A stretch of 64,000 nt of DNA from an uncultured Alphaproteobacteria bacterium (GCA_902616855.1 CACMUL010000004.1:1-64000); one strand, 5' to 3'. Numbered from the stretch's first letter, positions 49,092 through 58,994 are shown. Program-made: numbers and translations. Notes: generated by a model from the letters alone, not told the origin.

Positions 49092-50358
49092 TTTGAAAAA
49101 AAGCATAGCTATAATTGGATCTGGTATAGCGGGATTATCTACAGCATATTTTTCACAAGAATATTTTGATGTAACACTATTTGAGAAAAATGATTATTTA
49201 GGTGGGCATGCAAATACAAGAGAAGTCAAAGATAGTAATGGAAATACTATACCAATAGATACAGGTTTTATTGTCTACAATGAACTGACATACCCAAATT
49301 TAACAAAATTTTTTGATCTTCTCAAAGTCGAAACTGTTAATAGCAATATGTCCTTTAGTTTTCTTAATGAGGAAAACAAATTCGAGTACGGGGGAGGAAG
49401 TTTAAGTGCATTATTTGCAGATCGTAAAAATTTTTTTAATTTAAAATTCTACAAAATGTTAAAAGACATCATTATTTTTTATAAAGTTTATCAAAAAAAA
49501 AATATTACATCAGATATTTCAATTAGAGATTTTCTTAAAACAAAAAATTACTCTGATGAATTTATTAATTTCCATCTTGTTCCTTTAATTTCAAGTATTT
49601 GGTCAACTCCCGATCAAGACTCTCTTAATCAGCCACTAAAAAGTATTATTAATTTTTTTCAAAATCACAAATTGTTTAATTTCACGGATAGACCACAATG
49701 GAAAACAATAAGAAATGGTTCTAAACAATATATCAATTTATTAATTAAATCTGCAAAATTTAAAATCAAAAAGTCATGTAGAATTCAAAAAATTTCAAGA
49801 AATGACAAGATTGAAATTTTCTTTGAAGGAAAAAAATCTGTTTTTGACATTATAATATTTGCATGTCCTCCCAACCATTTTTTTCCTCTTTTAGATAAAA
49901 TACATCAGAAAGAACATGAGGTTTTAAATGAATTTGATTTTCAAAAAAATTTAGCACAATTGCATCAAAATAACTCTCTTATGCCAACTCATTTAAAAGC
50001 TTGGTCAAGTTGGAATTTTCATACGAATTTAAATAATAAATGTACTTTAAGTTATTGGATGAATAAATTGCAACCACTAAAAACTAATGACAATTTCTTT
50101 GTCTCTCTAAATCAGGATCAAAGTCAGAATCACTATCAAATAATTTACGAACATCCAATATTCTCACCTAAAACTCTAAATGCACAAAAAAATATCTCAC
50201 AAATTCAAGGTTATGAGAATTCTTATTATGTTGGTAGTTATCTTGGCTATGGTTTTCATGAAGACGGTATTCAATCTGCTATAAAAGTTTGTAAAAGGTT
50301 AAATATAGATTTAAAGGAGTTTAAAAATGCGGATACATCAAGAGTGCAATGGAATTAA
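49066..50358 (+). CDS. FAD-dependent oxidoreductase of the DUF1365/Cfa cluster
   Basis: A 430-residue flavoprotein of the amine oxidase / phytoene desaturase type. The FAD motif KSIAIIGSGIAGLSTAYF (about 13-30) is followed by LFEKNDYLGGHANTREV, IPIDTGFIVYNELTYPNLTKFF and a C-terminal GSYLGYGFHEDGIQSA. Such proteins are regularly encoded with DUF1365 and cyclopropane-fatty-acid-synthase-like enzymes, as here, and have been tied to fatty-acid desaturation or modification. Start choice: ATG 49066 inside the photolyase end, or TTG 49093 just after its stop. Overlaps the DUF1365 gene by 10 bases. Confidence 0.9.
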   Translation: MLINKRNHNLKKSIAIIGSGIAGLSTAYFSQEYFDVTLFEKNDYLGGHANTREVKDSNGNTIPIDTGFIVYNELTYPNLTKFFDLLKVETVNSNMSFSFLNEENKFEYGGGSLSALFADRKNFFNLKFYKMLKDIIIFYKVYQKKNITSDISIRDFLKTKNYSDEFINFHLVPLISSIWSTPDQDSLNQPLKSIINFFQNHKLFNFTDRPQWKTIRNGSKQYINLLIKSAKFKIKKSCRIQKISRNDKIEIFFEGKKSVFDIIIFACPPNHFFPLLDKIHQKEHEVLNEFDFQKNLAQLHQNNSLMPTHLKAWSSWNFHTNLNNKCTLSYWMNKLQPLKTNDNFFVSLNQDQSQNHYQIIYEHPIFSPKTLNAQKNISQIQGYENSYYVGSYLGYGFHEDGIQSAIKVCKRLNIDLKEFKNADTSRVQWN

Positions 50359-51101
50359 TTCCCTCTCATTGTTTTGGAATAGGTAAAATAATTCATAAAA
50401 GAACAAGGGATACTGATAATTTTTTTCAATATAAGGCACCTTACTTAAGTATAAATCTAAGTAACACAATAAACATCCATCCATTTATATCTCTAAATAG
50501 ATTAAACTTTTTTTCAATTTTTTATAAACAGCACGGATTTAGAAATAAAAAAAAGAGTTTATATGATTTTGCAAAAAATGTTGCTGAAAAACACAATATT
50601 GTTTTTAATAGTATTCAATTTATATGTATCCCATCAATTGTTGGTTATTCTTTTAACCCTATTAGCTTTTATTTATATCTTGATAGTAAAAATAAAGTTA
50701 AGTCAATAATATATGAAGTAAAAAATACATTTGGAGACCAAGTTCATTATTTAACTTTGAACAAATTTAAAGATAAAGAGTTTAAAAAAAATATGTATGT
50801 GTCACCATTTATTGAAATGGACTGCACTTATAAGATTTCTTCAAAAAATAAAAGAAAAAACCATTTTTTTTGTAATATTAATCAATTTAACCTTAAAAAG
50901 GAGCAAATATTTTATGCCTCTATAGATTTAAATTTAAAAGAAATAACTTTCTATAATTTTATTTTGTTTTTAATTTTAAATATTTTTGGGAGTATAAAAA
51001 CAATCACTCTTATTCACTATCAGGCAATCAAGCTTATTTTAAAAAAAAGTAAATTCTTTAAATATTCCAATAGAATAAAAGATAATCTATACTTAGATTA
51101 G
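50349..51101 (+). CDS. DUF1365 family protein
   Basis: A 250-residue protein with the DUF1365 features: an opening HKRTRDTDNFFQYKAPYLSINL, central CIPSIVGYSFNPISFYLYLD (about 96-115) and HYLTLNKF...YVSPFIEMDCTYKI. DUF1365 members are of unresolved biochemical role but are encoded between the FAD protein and the Cfa-type methyltransferase in many proteobacteria, and belong to a membrane-lipid response operon in Rhodobacter. It overlaps the upstream gene and is followed by the methyltransferase after 18 bases. Confidence 0.88.
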   Translation: MELIPSHCFGIGKIIHKRTRDTDNFFQYKAPYLSINLSNTINIHPFISLNRLNFFSIFYKQHGFRNKKKSLYDFAKNVAEKHNIVFNSIQFICIPSIVGYSFNPISFYLYLDSKNKVKSIIYEVKNTFGDQVHYLTLNKFKDKEFKKNMYVSPFIEMDCTYKISSKNKRKNHFFCNINQFNLKKEQIFYASIDLNLKEITFYNFILFLILNIFGSIKTITLIHYQAIKLILKKSKFFKYSNRIKDNLYLD

Positions 51102-51119
51102 TTAAAATTAGGTAAGATC

Positions 51120-52289
51120 TTGTTTATTGATAGATATATAAAAAAAGTTTGTTCTAAAATCAGATATGGATCTTTGACTTTAAATGTTAAGGGTAAATCT
51201 TATGAGTTTTATGGTGAATTAGAGGGTCCTTCAGTGCATTTAACAATTAGTCGTATCTCTATGATATGGGATTTGTATTTTCGTGGTTCAGTCGGGCTTG
51301 GTGAAGCTTATATAAAGAAGAAATTTGAAGCAGACGATTTAAGTAAATTCTTAGAATTTGGTGCACTAAATGAAAGAGCTTTTGGTAACGAAATGAGCGG
51401 ATCCAAGTTTTACAGATTTTTATCAAAAAAATATATGAATAAAACTAAAAACTCATTATTTCAGAGTAAAAAAAATATTCATGCTCACTATGATCTTGGT
51501 AATGACTTCTATTTGGAGTGGTTGGATGATACTTTAACTTATTCCTCAGGTTTTTTTAAAACAGGCTTTGAAACGTTATCTGAGGCACAAAAAAATAAAT
51601 TTGAGAGTCTTATTGAGGGTAATGAGCCTAGACCAGGTGATCATGTTTTAGAAATTGGGTCTGGATGGGGAAGTTTTGCTTTTTATTTAATTTCAAAATT
51701 CCCTGATATCAAAATCGATACTTTAACTATCTCAAAAGAACAATACGAATTTGTAAAAACAAAAATTAGAGAACATCATTTAGAAAATAAGCTAAATGTC
51801 ATATATAAAGATTACAGAGAACATCAAGGAGAATATTCCAGTATCTACTCCATTGAAATGTTTGAGGCTGTTGGAATACAATATTGGCAAACTTATTTTG
51901 AAAAAATTAAAGACTTGTTAAAACCATCGGGAGTCTTTTCAATGCAAACTATTGTAATCTTTGAAGATTTCTTTGAGAGGTATACTCGAAAAATTGATTT
52001 TATTCAAAAATATATTTTTCCTGGTGGAATGTTACCAACAGTAAAAGCTTTAGAAAAAATAGCTAATCAAAAAAAATTCGACTTTCAAATTAAAAATCAA
52101 ATGGCGGATAGTTATTACCAAACACTTGAGATGTGGAGAAAAAATTTTAACAATAAATGGGATATAATAAAAAATTTAGGTTACTCTGAAGATTTCAAAA
52201 GAATGTGGAATTTTTACTTATCATATTGTTCAGGAGGTTTTAAGGCAAAAACTATTGATGTATATCAAATAGATTTTATCAATAAGTAA
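51120..52289 (+). CDS. cfa: Cyclopropane-fatty-acyl-phospholipid synthase family methyltransferase
   Basis: S-adenosylmethionine-dependent enzyme that adds a methyl or methylene group to unsaturated fatty acyl chains in membrane lipids. The 389-residue protein has NIHAHYDLGNDFYLEWLDDTLTYSSGFF (about 118-145), the SAM site LEIGSGWGSFAFYL (about 178-191) and EMFEAVGIQYWQTYFEKI. Within this cluster the enzyme may act like UfaM, which methylates for furan fatty acids, rather than form cyclopropanes. TTG start (51120). Confidence 0.88.
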   Translation: MFIDRYIKKVCSKIRYGSLTLNVKGKSYEFYGELEGPSVHLTISRISMIWDLYFRGSVGLGEAYIKKKFEADDLSKFLEFGALNERAFGNEMSGSKFYRFLSKKYMNKTKNSLFQSKKNIHAHYDLGNDFYLEWLDDTLTYSSGFFKTGFETLSEAQKNKFESLIEGNEPRPGDHVLEIGSGWGSFAFYLISKFPDIKIDTLTISKEQYEFVKTKIREHHLENKLNVIYKDYREHQGEYSSIYSIEMFEAVGIQYWQTYFEKIKDLLKPSGVFSMQTIVIFEDFFERYTRKIDFIQKYIFPGGMLPTVKALEKIANQKKFDFQIKNQMADSYYQTLEMWRKNFNNKWDIIKNLGYSEDFKRMWNFYLSYCSGGFKAKTIDVYQIDFINK

Positions 52290-52319
52290 ATTAAATCTGT
52301 TAAAGATCTACTTTTATCA

Positions 52320-52865
52320 ATGAGCGTATTGATTGTGTGTATGAGAAATGTATTAATAGCCAGTATTTTATTAATATTTGTCAGTGGGTGTAATAACATG
52401 AAACTTGAAGACTTTGCCAACAAAAAACCAATATTTAAAATAGAAGAGTATTTTTTAGGAAAAACAACAGCTAGTGGTCTTTTTATTGATAGACTTGGAA
52501 AGGTAAGGCGACAATTTACTGTTGAAATGGAAGGTATTCAACAGGAAGATAATTTTATTCTTAATGAAACCTTTTTATATGATGATGGAGAGGAAGAATT
52601 CAGAAGATGGGAAATAAAAAAAACTGGTGAAAAAACTTACGAAGGAATTTCTGAGGATATTAAAGGTGTAGCTTTAGGTGAAAGATCAGGTAATGCTTTA
52701 AATTGGCATTACATATTAAAACTCAAGTATGGTGATGGAATAATGAATGTTAAATTTGATGATTGGATGATTATGCAAGATGAAAAAAATGTATTCAACA
52801 AAGCTACCATGAAAAAATTTGGTATAAGGTTAGGAGATGTTTATTTATTCTTCACTAAGCATTAG
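52320..52865 (+). CDS. DUF3833 family lipoprotein
   Basis: A 181-residue protein with a lipobox VSGC at residue 24 and a beta-rich domain of lipocalin-like character matching DUF3833: PIFKIEEYFLGKTTASGLFIDRLGKVRRQFTVEMEG and NALNWHYILKLKYGDG. DUF3833 proteins usually end the FAD-DUF1365-Cfa cluster. An inner- or outer-membrane lipid-binding role is plausible. The start is ATG 52320; a second ATG at 52341 gives a more compact signal peptide (MRNVLIASILLIFVSGC). Its stop overlaps the convergent trcR stop by 11 bases. Confidence 0.85.
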   Translation: MSVLIVCMRNVLIASILLIFVSGCNNMKLEDFANKKPIFKIEEYFLGKTTASGLFIDRLGKVRRQFTVEMEGIQQEDNFILNETFLYDDGEEEFRRWEIKKTGEKTYEGISEDIKGVALGERSGNALNWHYILKLKYGDGIMNVKFDDWMIMQDEKNVFNKATMKKFGIRLGDVYLFFTKH

Positions 52866-53439
52866 TAGACTGTAATTTTTCTGCCTTTTCTTTTGCTTTT
52901 CTCTCGCGTTCTGCTTTTCGCTGGCCTTTTTCAACTAGTGCTTCGAGTTCTTCATAAGTACATAAACCAAGATCAGTGGGATTTCTAAATTCTGTAATTG
53001 GTTGAGATTGATTACCAGCTCTTATATTAGCAACAGTGGGCTTAGTAGAACTTGTAAGTTTAGCTATTTGGGTATCTGTTAGTATTTGTCCATATTCACG
53101 AATTAGCCAAGCTATAGCTTTAGGCCTTTCTTGTCTTACTGATAAAGGTAAGTATTTTTTTGTTTTAACGCTCGATTGAATGGACTCAGATTTTTTATTT
53201 TGCAGTTGAAGTTCAAGTGTATGATCTCCCTCACAACGTTTAATCTCATCCATGGTTAATTGACCACTGGCTATAGGGTTTAATCCTTGCATACGGTAAG
53301 CGTCCTCGCCATCTGCAATACTTTGAACTTCTAACTCATGTAATTGACAGAATTGAGATATTTGGGAAAAACTTAAAGCAGTATTGTCTACCAACCATAC
53401 GGCCGTAGCTAAAGGCATTAAAGGTTTATTGTCAGACAT
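52855..53439 (-). CDS. trcR: DUF1013 / TrcR cell-cycle transcriptional regulator
   Basis: A 194-residue DNA-binding protein of the DUF1013 family, confined mostly to Alphaproteobacteria and named TrcR in Caulobacter, where it is a cell-cycle regulator. N-terminal PLMPLATAVWLVDNTALSFSQISQFCQLHELEVQSIADGE is the family hallmark; a helix-turn-helix region LTDTQIAKLTSSTKPTVANIRAG follows (about 118-140), then a Glu/Arg/Lys tail predicted as coiled coil. Located downstream of rpmE. Confidence 0.92.
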   Translation of the reverse strand: MSDNKPLMPLATAVWLVDNTALSFSQISQFCQLHELEVQSIADGEDAYRMQGLNPIASGQLTMDEIKRCEGDHTLELQLQNKKSESIQSSVKTKKYLPLSVRQERPKAIAWLIREYGQILTDTQIAKLTSSTKPTVANIRAGNQSQPITEFRNPTDLGLCTYEELEALVEKGQRKAERERKAKEKAEKLQSTNA

Positions 53440-53454
53440 GGTCTTGTTATTTTA

Positions 53455-53676
53455 TTAAATTTTAAATGACTTATATTTATTTTTAAAACGTGCAACTCTT
53501 CCACCTGAGTCAACCATTTTTCCAGATCCTTGATTCCAAGCTGGATGAGATAATGGATCAATTTCAAGCTTCATAGTATCGCCAGCTTTACCCCAAGTAG
53601 ATCTCGTCTTATACGTTGATCCGTCAGTACGCTCTACAGTAATTTCATGGTAATCAGGATGTATTTTTTGTTTCAT
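53455..53676 (-). CDS. rpmE: Large-subunit ribosomal protein bL31
   Basis: A 73-residue 50S protein with the opening [19 protein letters not shown] and the C-terminal [28 protein letters not shown], matching alphaproteobacterial bL31. It has none of the four zinc cysteines, so it is the C-minus form. It follows suhB after a 46-base gap and precedes trcR. Confidence 0.95.
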   Translation of the reverse strand: MKQKIHPDYHEITVERTDGSTYKTRSTWGKAGDTMKLEIDPLSHPAWNQGSGKMVDSGGRVARFKNKYKSFKI

Positions 53677-53722
53677 GGTTATGAGAAAATAGAGATCAAA
53701 GGTTAAAAAATCAAGTAAATAT

Positions 53723-54517
53723 TTATAGACTTTTCAGCAGTTCACTGCTAATTGCTGCGCTGGAGGCTATTAAACTTTCATCATTTAAGGGATCAAAAAC
53801 ATTACCTTTTTCATTTAAGCATACCCCGCCAGCCTCATTTACTAAAATTATTCCTGCTACGATATCCCAAAGATTTAATCTTAATGACCAAAATCCATCA
53901 AATTTTCCTGATGCCACATTCGCTAAATCAAGAGCTGACGAACCAAGTATTCTGACACTAGTTTTTCTTTGAAGCGCTCCTATTTGAGCAATTCCTTTTT
54001 CAAGAATATCCTCATGCTTGATTTGCACACCAGATGTAAACATACAACCGTCTAACTTATCTCTTTGGGAAACCCTGAGTCTTTGGTTGTTAATCCAAGA
54101 TCCAGAACCCTTATGAGCCCAAAATAATTCGTTCAAAATCGGGTTATATGTAACTCCTGCAATAATTTCTCCTTTTTGCATTAATCCAATAGTTACTGCA
54201 AAGTAACCATTTCCATGAATGAAATTTTTTGTTCCGTCAAGTGGGTCTGATATGAACACAGGTGTATCACCTTTAAGCTTATCTAAATCTTCAGCACTAA
54301 AAGTCTCTTCGTCAATTTGAAGAAAATCAGGTCTATCTTTTCCCAAAGTATAACTGATAGTTTCAGATGCTCTTATATCTGCAGATGAAACAAAGTCGTT
54401 TTTATCTTTTTTAGAAATTTGAAGTTTCTCAAGCTCTCCAAAATCTCTAATTAAAGATTTAGCAGCATTTCTACATGCCTTTTCCATAACAACAATTACT
54501 GGTGGGACAATAGCCAT
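53723..54517 (-). CDS. suhB: Inositol monophosphatase family protein
   Basis: A 264-residue magnesium-dependent phosphatase of the SuhB/IMPase family, acting on inositol phosphates or related sugar or nucleotide phosphates. Metal-site motifs are visible: [10 protein letters not shown] (about 73-82), [18 protein letters not shown] (about 94-111) and the C-terminal [15 protein letters not shown]. Follows efp by 8 bases in the minus-strand run. Symbol given by family similarity; the exact substrate is uncertain. Confidence 0.87.
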   Translation of the reverse strand: MAIVPPVIVVMEKACRNAAKSLIRDFGELEKLQISKKDKNDFVSSADIRASETISYTLGKDRPDFLQIDEETFSAEDLDKLKGDTPVFISDPLDGTKNFIHGNGYFAVTIGLMQKGEIIAGVTYNPILNELFWAHKGSGSWINNQRLRVSQRDKLDGCMFTSGVQIKHEDILEKGIAQIGALQRKTSVRILGSSALDLANVASGKFDGFWSLRLNLWDIVAGIILVNEAGGVCLNEKGNVFDPLNDESLIASSAAISSELLKSL

Positions 54518-54525
54518 AGAAAAAA

Positions 54526-55092
54526 TTATTTTGCTTTTTCTATATAGGTTAATTCAGACGTGTTTATTCTAATTTTGTCCCCCGTTTCAATATGTGGGGG
54601 AACAGTAACTCTTACTCCGTTGGTTAACAAAGCTGGTTTATATGATGAAGATGCTGTTTGTCCTTTAACAACAGCCTCTGTTTCGGCTATTTGCACTGTA
54701 AGACTTTCAGGAGGATTAACATTCATTGGTTTTTCATCATAAAACTCAATAGATACTTCCATTCCATCTTCAAGAAATTTTGCTATATTTTCATTCACTT
54801 GGCTAATATTCATAACTATTTGCTCATAGGTTTGGTTATTCATAAAAGTAAAATCCTCTCCACTACGAAATAAAAATTGATGATCTATCTCTTCAGCACG
54901 AATTTTTTCAAGAGACTCTGAACTTCTAAATCTTTCATTTAATTTTGACTGGTTTGAAATATTTTTCAACTCGGCTTGAATATATGCCCCACCTTTCCCA
55001 GGTTGTGTATGGGATAATTTAGCGACTTTCCATAGCGAATTATTATGCTGGATTATATTTCCTATCTTTAAGTCGTTAGCATTAATTTTCAT
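54526..55092 (-). CDS. efp: Elongation factor P
   Basis: Helps the ribosome form peptide bonds at consecutive prolines. The 188-residue protein has the KOW-like first domain with the modifiable lysine K33 in HTQPGKGGAYIQ, the second domain, and the C-terminal PHIETGDKIRINTSELTYIEKAK. The epmA/epmB genes that modify this lysine in some bacteria are not in the window. The ATG overlaps the stop of the aldolase gene by 4 bases. Confidence 0.97.
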   Translation of the reverse strand: MKINANDLKIGNIIQHNNSLWKVAKLSHTQPGKGGAYIQAELKNISNQSKLNERFRSSESLEKIRAEEIDHQFLFRSGEDFTFMNNQTYEQIVMNISQVNENIAKFLEDGMEVSIEFYDEKPMNVNPPESLTVQIAETEAVVKGQTASSSYKPALLTNGVRVTVPPHIETGDKIRINTSELTYIEKAK

Positions 55093-56006
55093 TTAGATTT
55101 GTAAATTTGAATCATTCGCTCTAATAAAGCAAATGCATCTACTCTCGATCTTTGAAAACAATTTCTTCCAATAATTGATCCGTTTCCACCTCCTTGGTGA
55201 ATTGCATGTACCTCATCCATTAAAGCTTGATCATCTTTGGCATCACCACCAGAAAATACTACTAAGCGTTTTCCATCAAATGCAACTTTTTTAATATGAG
55301 CCACACGATCCTTTAAAGTGCTTATAGGTATATTCTTATCTTCAAATGCTTTTTTAGTTGGGTCATCTTCTAAAAAGTCACTAGGTAGTTTTACTTTAAT
55401 TATATTAGCACCCAATAGAGCAGACATGTGTGCTGCATATGAAATTATGTTCATTGCTGTTTCACCTTTTTTGCTAATCTTTGAACCTCTTGCATAAGCC
55501 CATAAAACCACAGCAAGTCCTTTTTCTTTAGCCTCGAAACTAAGACTTTTAAACTCTTCCATTAATTCAAAATTATGATCAGACCCGGGATAAATCGTAA
55601 AACCAATCGCAGCACATCCTAATTTTAGTGCATCATTTACACTCCCAGTTACTGCTTGATCAAGAGATGTTGCAAGAGAATTAGAGCTATTAATTTTTAA
55701 TATCGTTGGAATCTGACCATTATAATTTCCAGAACTCGCTTGAAGTAAACCAAGAGGAGCAGCATAAGCTGATAAACCAGCATCTATTGCAAGTTGGTGA
55801 TGATAGTTTGGATCGTAAGCTGGAGAATTTACAGCAAAACTTCTATCGGGCCCGTGTTCAAAACCTTGATCGACTGGTAAAATTATCATTCTTCCTGTTC
55901 CGCCTAACTTTCCATGTCCCAAAATTTTCATAAGATTTGATCTGACGCCGATATTTTCGTGAGTGTAGTTTGATATAATTTTTTTTGTAGTATTTGTTAC
56001 TTTCAT
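55089..56006 (-). CDS. fbaB: Class I fructose-bisphosphate aldolase (FbaB/DhnA type)
   Basis: Interconverts fructose 1,6-bisphosphate with glyceraldehyde 3-phosphate and dihydroxyacetone phosphate through a lysine Schiff base. The 305-residue protein shows GRMIILPVDQGFEHGPDRSF (about 37-56), LGANIIKVKLPSDF with the lysine, and VVFSGGDAKDD / GGNGSIIGRNCFQR near the C-terminus. It is of the archaeal/DhnA type, not the metal-dependent class II enzyme. Neighbours gap and tkt give a three-gene glycolytic / Calvin-like block. Confidence 0.92.
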   Translation of the reverse strand: MKVTNTTKKIISNYTHENIGVRSNLMKILGHGKLGGTGRMIILPVDQGFEHGPDRSFAVNSPAYDPNYHHQLAIDAGLSAYAAPLGLLQASSGNYNGQIPTILKINSSNSLATSLDQAVTGSVNDALKLGCAAIGFTIYPGSDHNFELMEEFKSLSFEAKEKGLAVVLWAYARGSKISKKGETAMNIISYAAHMSALLGANIIKVKLPSDFLEDDPTKKAFEDKNIPISTLKDRVAHIKKVAFDGKRLVVFSGGDAKDDQALMDEVHAIHQGGGNGSIIGRNCFQRSRVDAFALLERMIQIYKSK

Positions 56007-56014
56007 AATAGCCC

Positions 56015-57031
56015 CTATAAATTACACACTTGAGCGGTTGTCTCAAGCATTCTATTTGAAAATCCCCACTCGTTATCATACCAAGTCAATACCCTACCAA
56101 AATTATTTGATACAGTTGTCGTTTCGCTTAAATCTAAAATAGAACTCCTTGCGTCATGATTATAATCACTTGATACTTTAGGGTCTGTATCTACTCCTAA
56201 GATACCTTCAAGAGAGCTATTTGCATATTCTTGAAATTTATTATTTAAATTTTCAATTGTGATATTTTTTTTCGTGTTAAATTTAAAATCTACTAGAGAT
56301 ACATTTGGCGTTGGAACTCTTATGGCTGTGCCATCTAATTTTCCCTTTAAATGAGGAAGGACGAGACCGACAGCTTTTGCTGCACCTGTGCTTGTTGGTA
56401 TAATGTTACTTGATGCTGCTCTTGCTCTTCTGAGATCTTTATGAAATGTGTCTACCGTATTTTGATCTCCTGTAAAAGAGTGAATAGTTGTCATGTATCC
56501 ATTTTCAATTCCGAACTCTTGATCTATTACAAAAGCTACAGGAGCAAGACAATTAGTTGTACACGAGGCATTAGAGATTATTTGATGATCTATATTAATA
56601 TTTTTGTTATTAACTCCTTGCACAACCGTTATATCAGCACCAGAACATGGAGCAGATACTATAACTTTACTTGCACCGCTTTCGATATGAGACATTGCCT
56701 TTTCTTTGGATGCAAAAACACCTGTGCACTCTAAAATAATGTCGACATTCTTATCTTTCCATTTCAAATCAATAGGATTTCTCTCAGATGTAACAGTTAT
56801 TGTATTTTCCCCTATTGAAAATTGTTCATTGGAGATTTTATTAATCTCCTTATTGAGAGGTCCGTGAATAGTATCATATTTAAGTAGGTGTATATTTGAG
56901 TCAATATCAGCCAAGTCGTTTATGAAGCTTATCTCATATTGATTACTAAATTCATTTAATCTTTCCAAAAATGCTCGATAAACAAGCCTACCTATTCTAC
57001 CAAAACCATTAATCGCTACTTTTTTTTTCAT
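56015..57031 (-). CDS. gap: Glyceraldehyde-3-phosphate dehydrogenase
   Basis: Oxidises glyceraldehyde 3-phosphate to 1,3-bisphosphoglycerate with NAD(P)+. The 338-residue protein has INGFGRIGRLVYRAF (7-21), the catalytic cysteine in SNASCTTNCLAPVAF (about 155), and WYDNEWGFSNRM at the C-terminus. Overlaps the tkt stop by 4 bases. pgk, which commonly follows gap, is missing from this operon. Confidence 0.98.
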   Translation of the reverse strand: MKKKVAINGFGRIGRLVYRAFLERLNEFSNQYEISFINDLADIDSNIHLLKYDTIHGPLNKEINKISNEQFSIGENTITVTSERNPIDLKWKDKNVDIILECTGVFASKEKAMSHIESGASKVIVSAPCSGADITVVQGVNNKNINIDHQIISNASCTTNCLAPVAFVIDQEFGIENGYMTTIHSFTGDQNTVDTFHKDLRRARAASSNIIPTSTGAAKAVGLVLPHLKGKLDGTAIRVPTPNVSLVDFKFNTKKNITIENLNNKFQEYANSSLEGILGVDTDPKVSSDYNHDARSSILDLSETTTVSNNFGRVLTWYDNEWGFSNRMLETTAQVCNL

Positions 57032-58959
57032 TTTGTTCTAATTTTCCTTGTTATTTTACTAGATACAGTTTCTGTTGTTAAACCAAATTTTCGAAAAACT
57101 TCATTCCCGGGTGCACTAGCACCAAAATTATCTAATCCAAATATATTTTCATATTTTGTGTACTTATTCCAATACATTGTTGATCCAGCCTCAATTATAA
57201 AAGTTTCACTAGAATTTGATTTTAATAAATTGTTTTTAAAAGTTTTTGATTGTTTTTCAAAAACAGAAGTTGATGGCATTGAAATGACTTTTGCAATAAT
57301 ACCATCACCTCTAATTCTTACTGCAACGTTGACAGCTAAAGATACTTCTGAACCAGTAGCTATAATAGTAATATCATTATTAATTTTTGGACCATATATA
57401 ATGTAAGCACCTTTAAATTTTTTTGAGTTTAATTTTTTATTTGAAATTTGTGGAAGATTTTGCCTTGAAAGACAGATAAATGAAGGTGCATCATTGATTT
57501 TTAAAGCCTCTCTCCAACAAACAATTGTCTCTTTAAGATCGCAGGGTCTAAAAACATAACTATTTGGTATGAGTCTTAACATATTAATTTGTTCAATAGG
57601 TTGATGAGTAGGGCCATCTTCACCTAATCCAATAGAGTCGTGTGTAAAAACTTGTATAGGATTAATTTTCATTAGTGCAGCTAAACGAAGACTTGGCTTC
57701 ATGTAATCAGCAAAGCTCAAAAAAGTTCCTGAATATGTTTTGTAAATTTTGGTAGCAGCAATACCATTCATTATGGCAGCCATACCATGTTCTCTTACAC
57801 CATAATGGATATATTGTCCTTTTGTGTTCATGCTATCCATTACAGACATTTCTTTACCTTTGGTATTATTGGAGCCAGTTAAGTCTGCAGAGCCTCCGAG
57901 TATCGGATGATCTTTTTTGAAATAGTGTAATATTGCTTCAGAGGATTTTCTAGTAGCCTGATCAGACTTAAAATCTTTCAAATCTATTTCTATTTTATTA
58001 AATAACTTATCTATGTCTTTATTTGATAGATTTGTGTGAGACATTGGTTTAGTTTTTTTGTATATTTTTAAATTTTTGGCGGATGAATTTCGCCACATCT
58101 TTAAAAGTTTAACTGGAATTTGAAAAGGTTTTTCATTCCAAGATAATTTACTTCTAGTTAATTTCACTTCCTCTGAACCTAAGGGTGAGCCGTGTGATGA
58201 TGCTTTTGCAGACTTATTTGGAGAACCATATCCAATTGTTGTTTTAAAATTTAGCAAACAAGGGACTTTTGATACTTGTGCTTTTTTTAAAAGTTTATAA
58301 ATATTTTTATGATCATGACCTCTTCCGCTATGTACTTCCCAGTTTACTGATTTAAATCTAAGGTTTGTGTTATCACTAAAAGCTAGGTCTGTGGATCCAT
58401 CAATACTAATGTTGTTGTTGTCGTATATTAGTATCAAATTATTAAGTTTTAAGTGCCCAGCTAGACTTATTGCCTCTTGGCTAATTCCTTCCATTAAACA
58501 GCCATCACCACAAAAAACATATACTTTTGGGGCTTTAGATAATTTTTTCTCTTTTGAAAGCTTTTTAAGGGCTATGGCCATTCCTACTGCATTCGAAATA
58601 CCTTGTCCAAGAGGACCAGTCGTTATTTCTATTCCGGCATCTGGTTCATATTCAGGGTGTCCAGCTGTGATGTAGCCCAGTTGTCTAAAATTTTTAATTT
58701 GAGAAATTGTCATTTTTTTATAACCGGTGAGGTATAAAAGTGAGTAAAGCAACATCGAACCATGCCCATTAGATAAAACGAATCGATCTCTGAGTAACCA
58801 GTTTGGATCTTTGGGATTATGAACAAGAAAATCCTGAAAGAGCACTGTGGCAATATCAGCCATTCCCATCGGCATACCAGGATGACCAGATTTTGCTTTT
58901 TCTACCGCATCAATTGATAAAAATCTGATACAATTCGCTAATTTAGTATAATTTTTCAA
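57028..58959 (-). CDS. tkt: Transketolase
   Basis: Thiamine-diphosphate enzyme that moves two-carbon units between sugar phosphates. The 643-residue protein has the N-terminal SIDAVEKAKSGHPGMPMGMA (15-34), FVLSNGHGSMLLYSLLYLTGY, the TPP-binding CGDGCLMEGISQEA (about 149-162) and the pyrimidine-domain TYSGTFLSFADYM. First gene of the minus-strand run tkt-gap-fbaB-efp-suhB-rpmE-trcR, divergent from the zapA operon with a 35-base gap. Confidence 0.98.
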   Translation of the reverse strand: MKNYTKLANCIRFLSIDAVEKAKSGHPGMPMGMADIATVLFQDFLVHNPKDPNWLLRDRFVLSNGHGSMLLYSLLYLTGYKKMTISQIKNFRQLGYITAGHPEYEPDAGIEITTGPLGQGISNAVGMAIALKKLSKEKKLSKAPKVYVFCGDGCLMEGISQEAISLAGHLKLNNLILIYDNNNISIDGSTDLAFSDNTNLRFKSVNWEVHSGRGHDHKNIYKLLKKAQVSKVPCLLNFKTTIGYGSPNKSAKASSHGSPLGSEEVKLTRSKLSWNEKPFQIPVKLLKMWRNSSAKNLKIYKKTKPMSHTNLSNKDIDKLFNKIEIDLKDFKSDQATRKSSEAILHYFKKDHPILGGSADLTGSNNTKGKEMSVMDSMNTKGQYIHYGVREHGMAAIMNGIAATKIYKTYSGTFLSFADYMKPSLRLAALMKINPIQVFTHDSIGLGEDGPTHQPIEQINMLRLIPNSYVFRPCDLKETIVCWREALKINDAPSFICLSRQNLPQISNKKLNSKKFKGAYIIYGPKINNDITIIATGSEVSLAVNVAVRIRGDGIIAKVISMPSTSVFEKQSKTFKNNLLKSNSSETFIIEAGSTMYWNKYTKYENIFGLDNFGASAPGNEVFRKFGLTTETVSSKITRKIRTK

Positions 58960-58994
58960 TGGAATAACTTTTCTTAATAACTAATAATTAAAGT

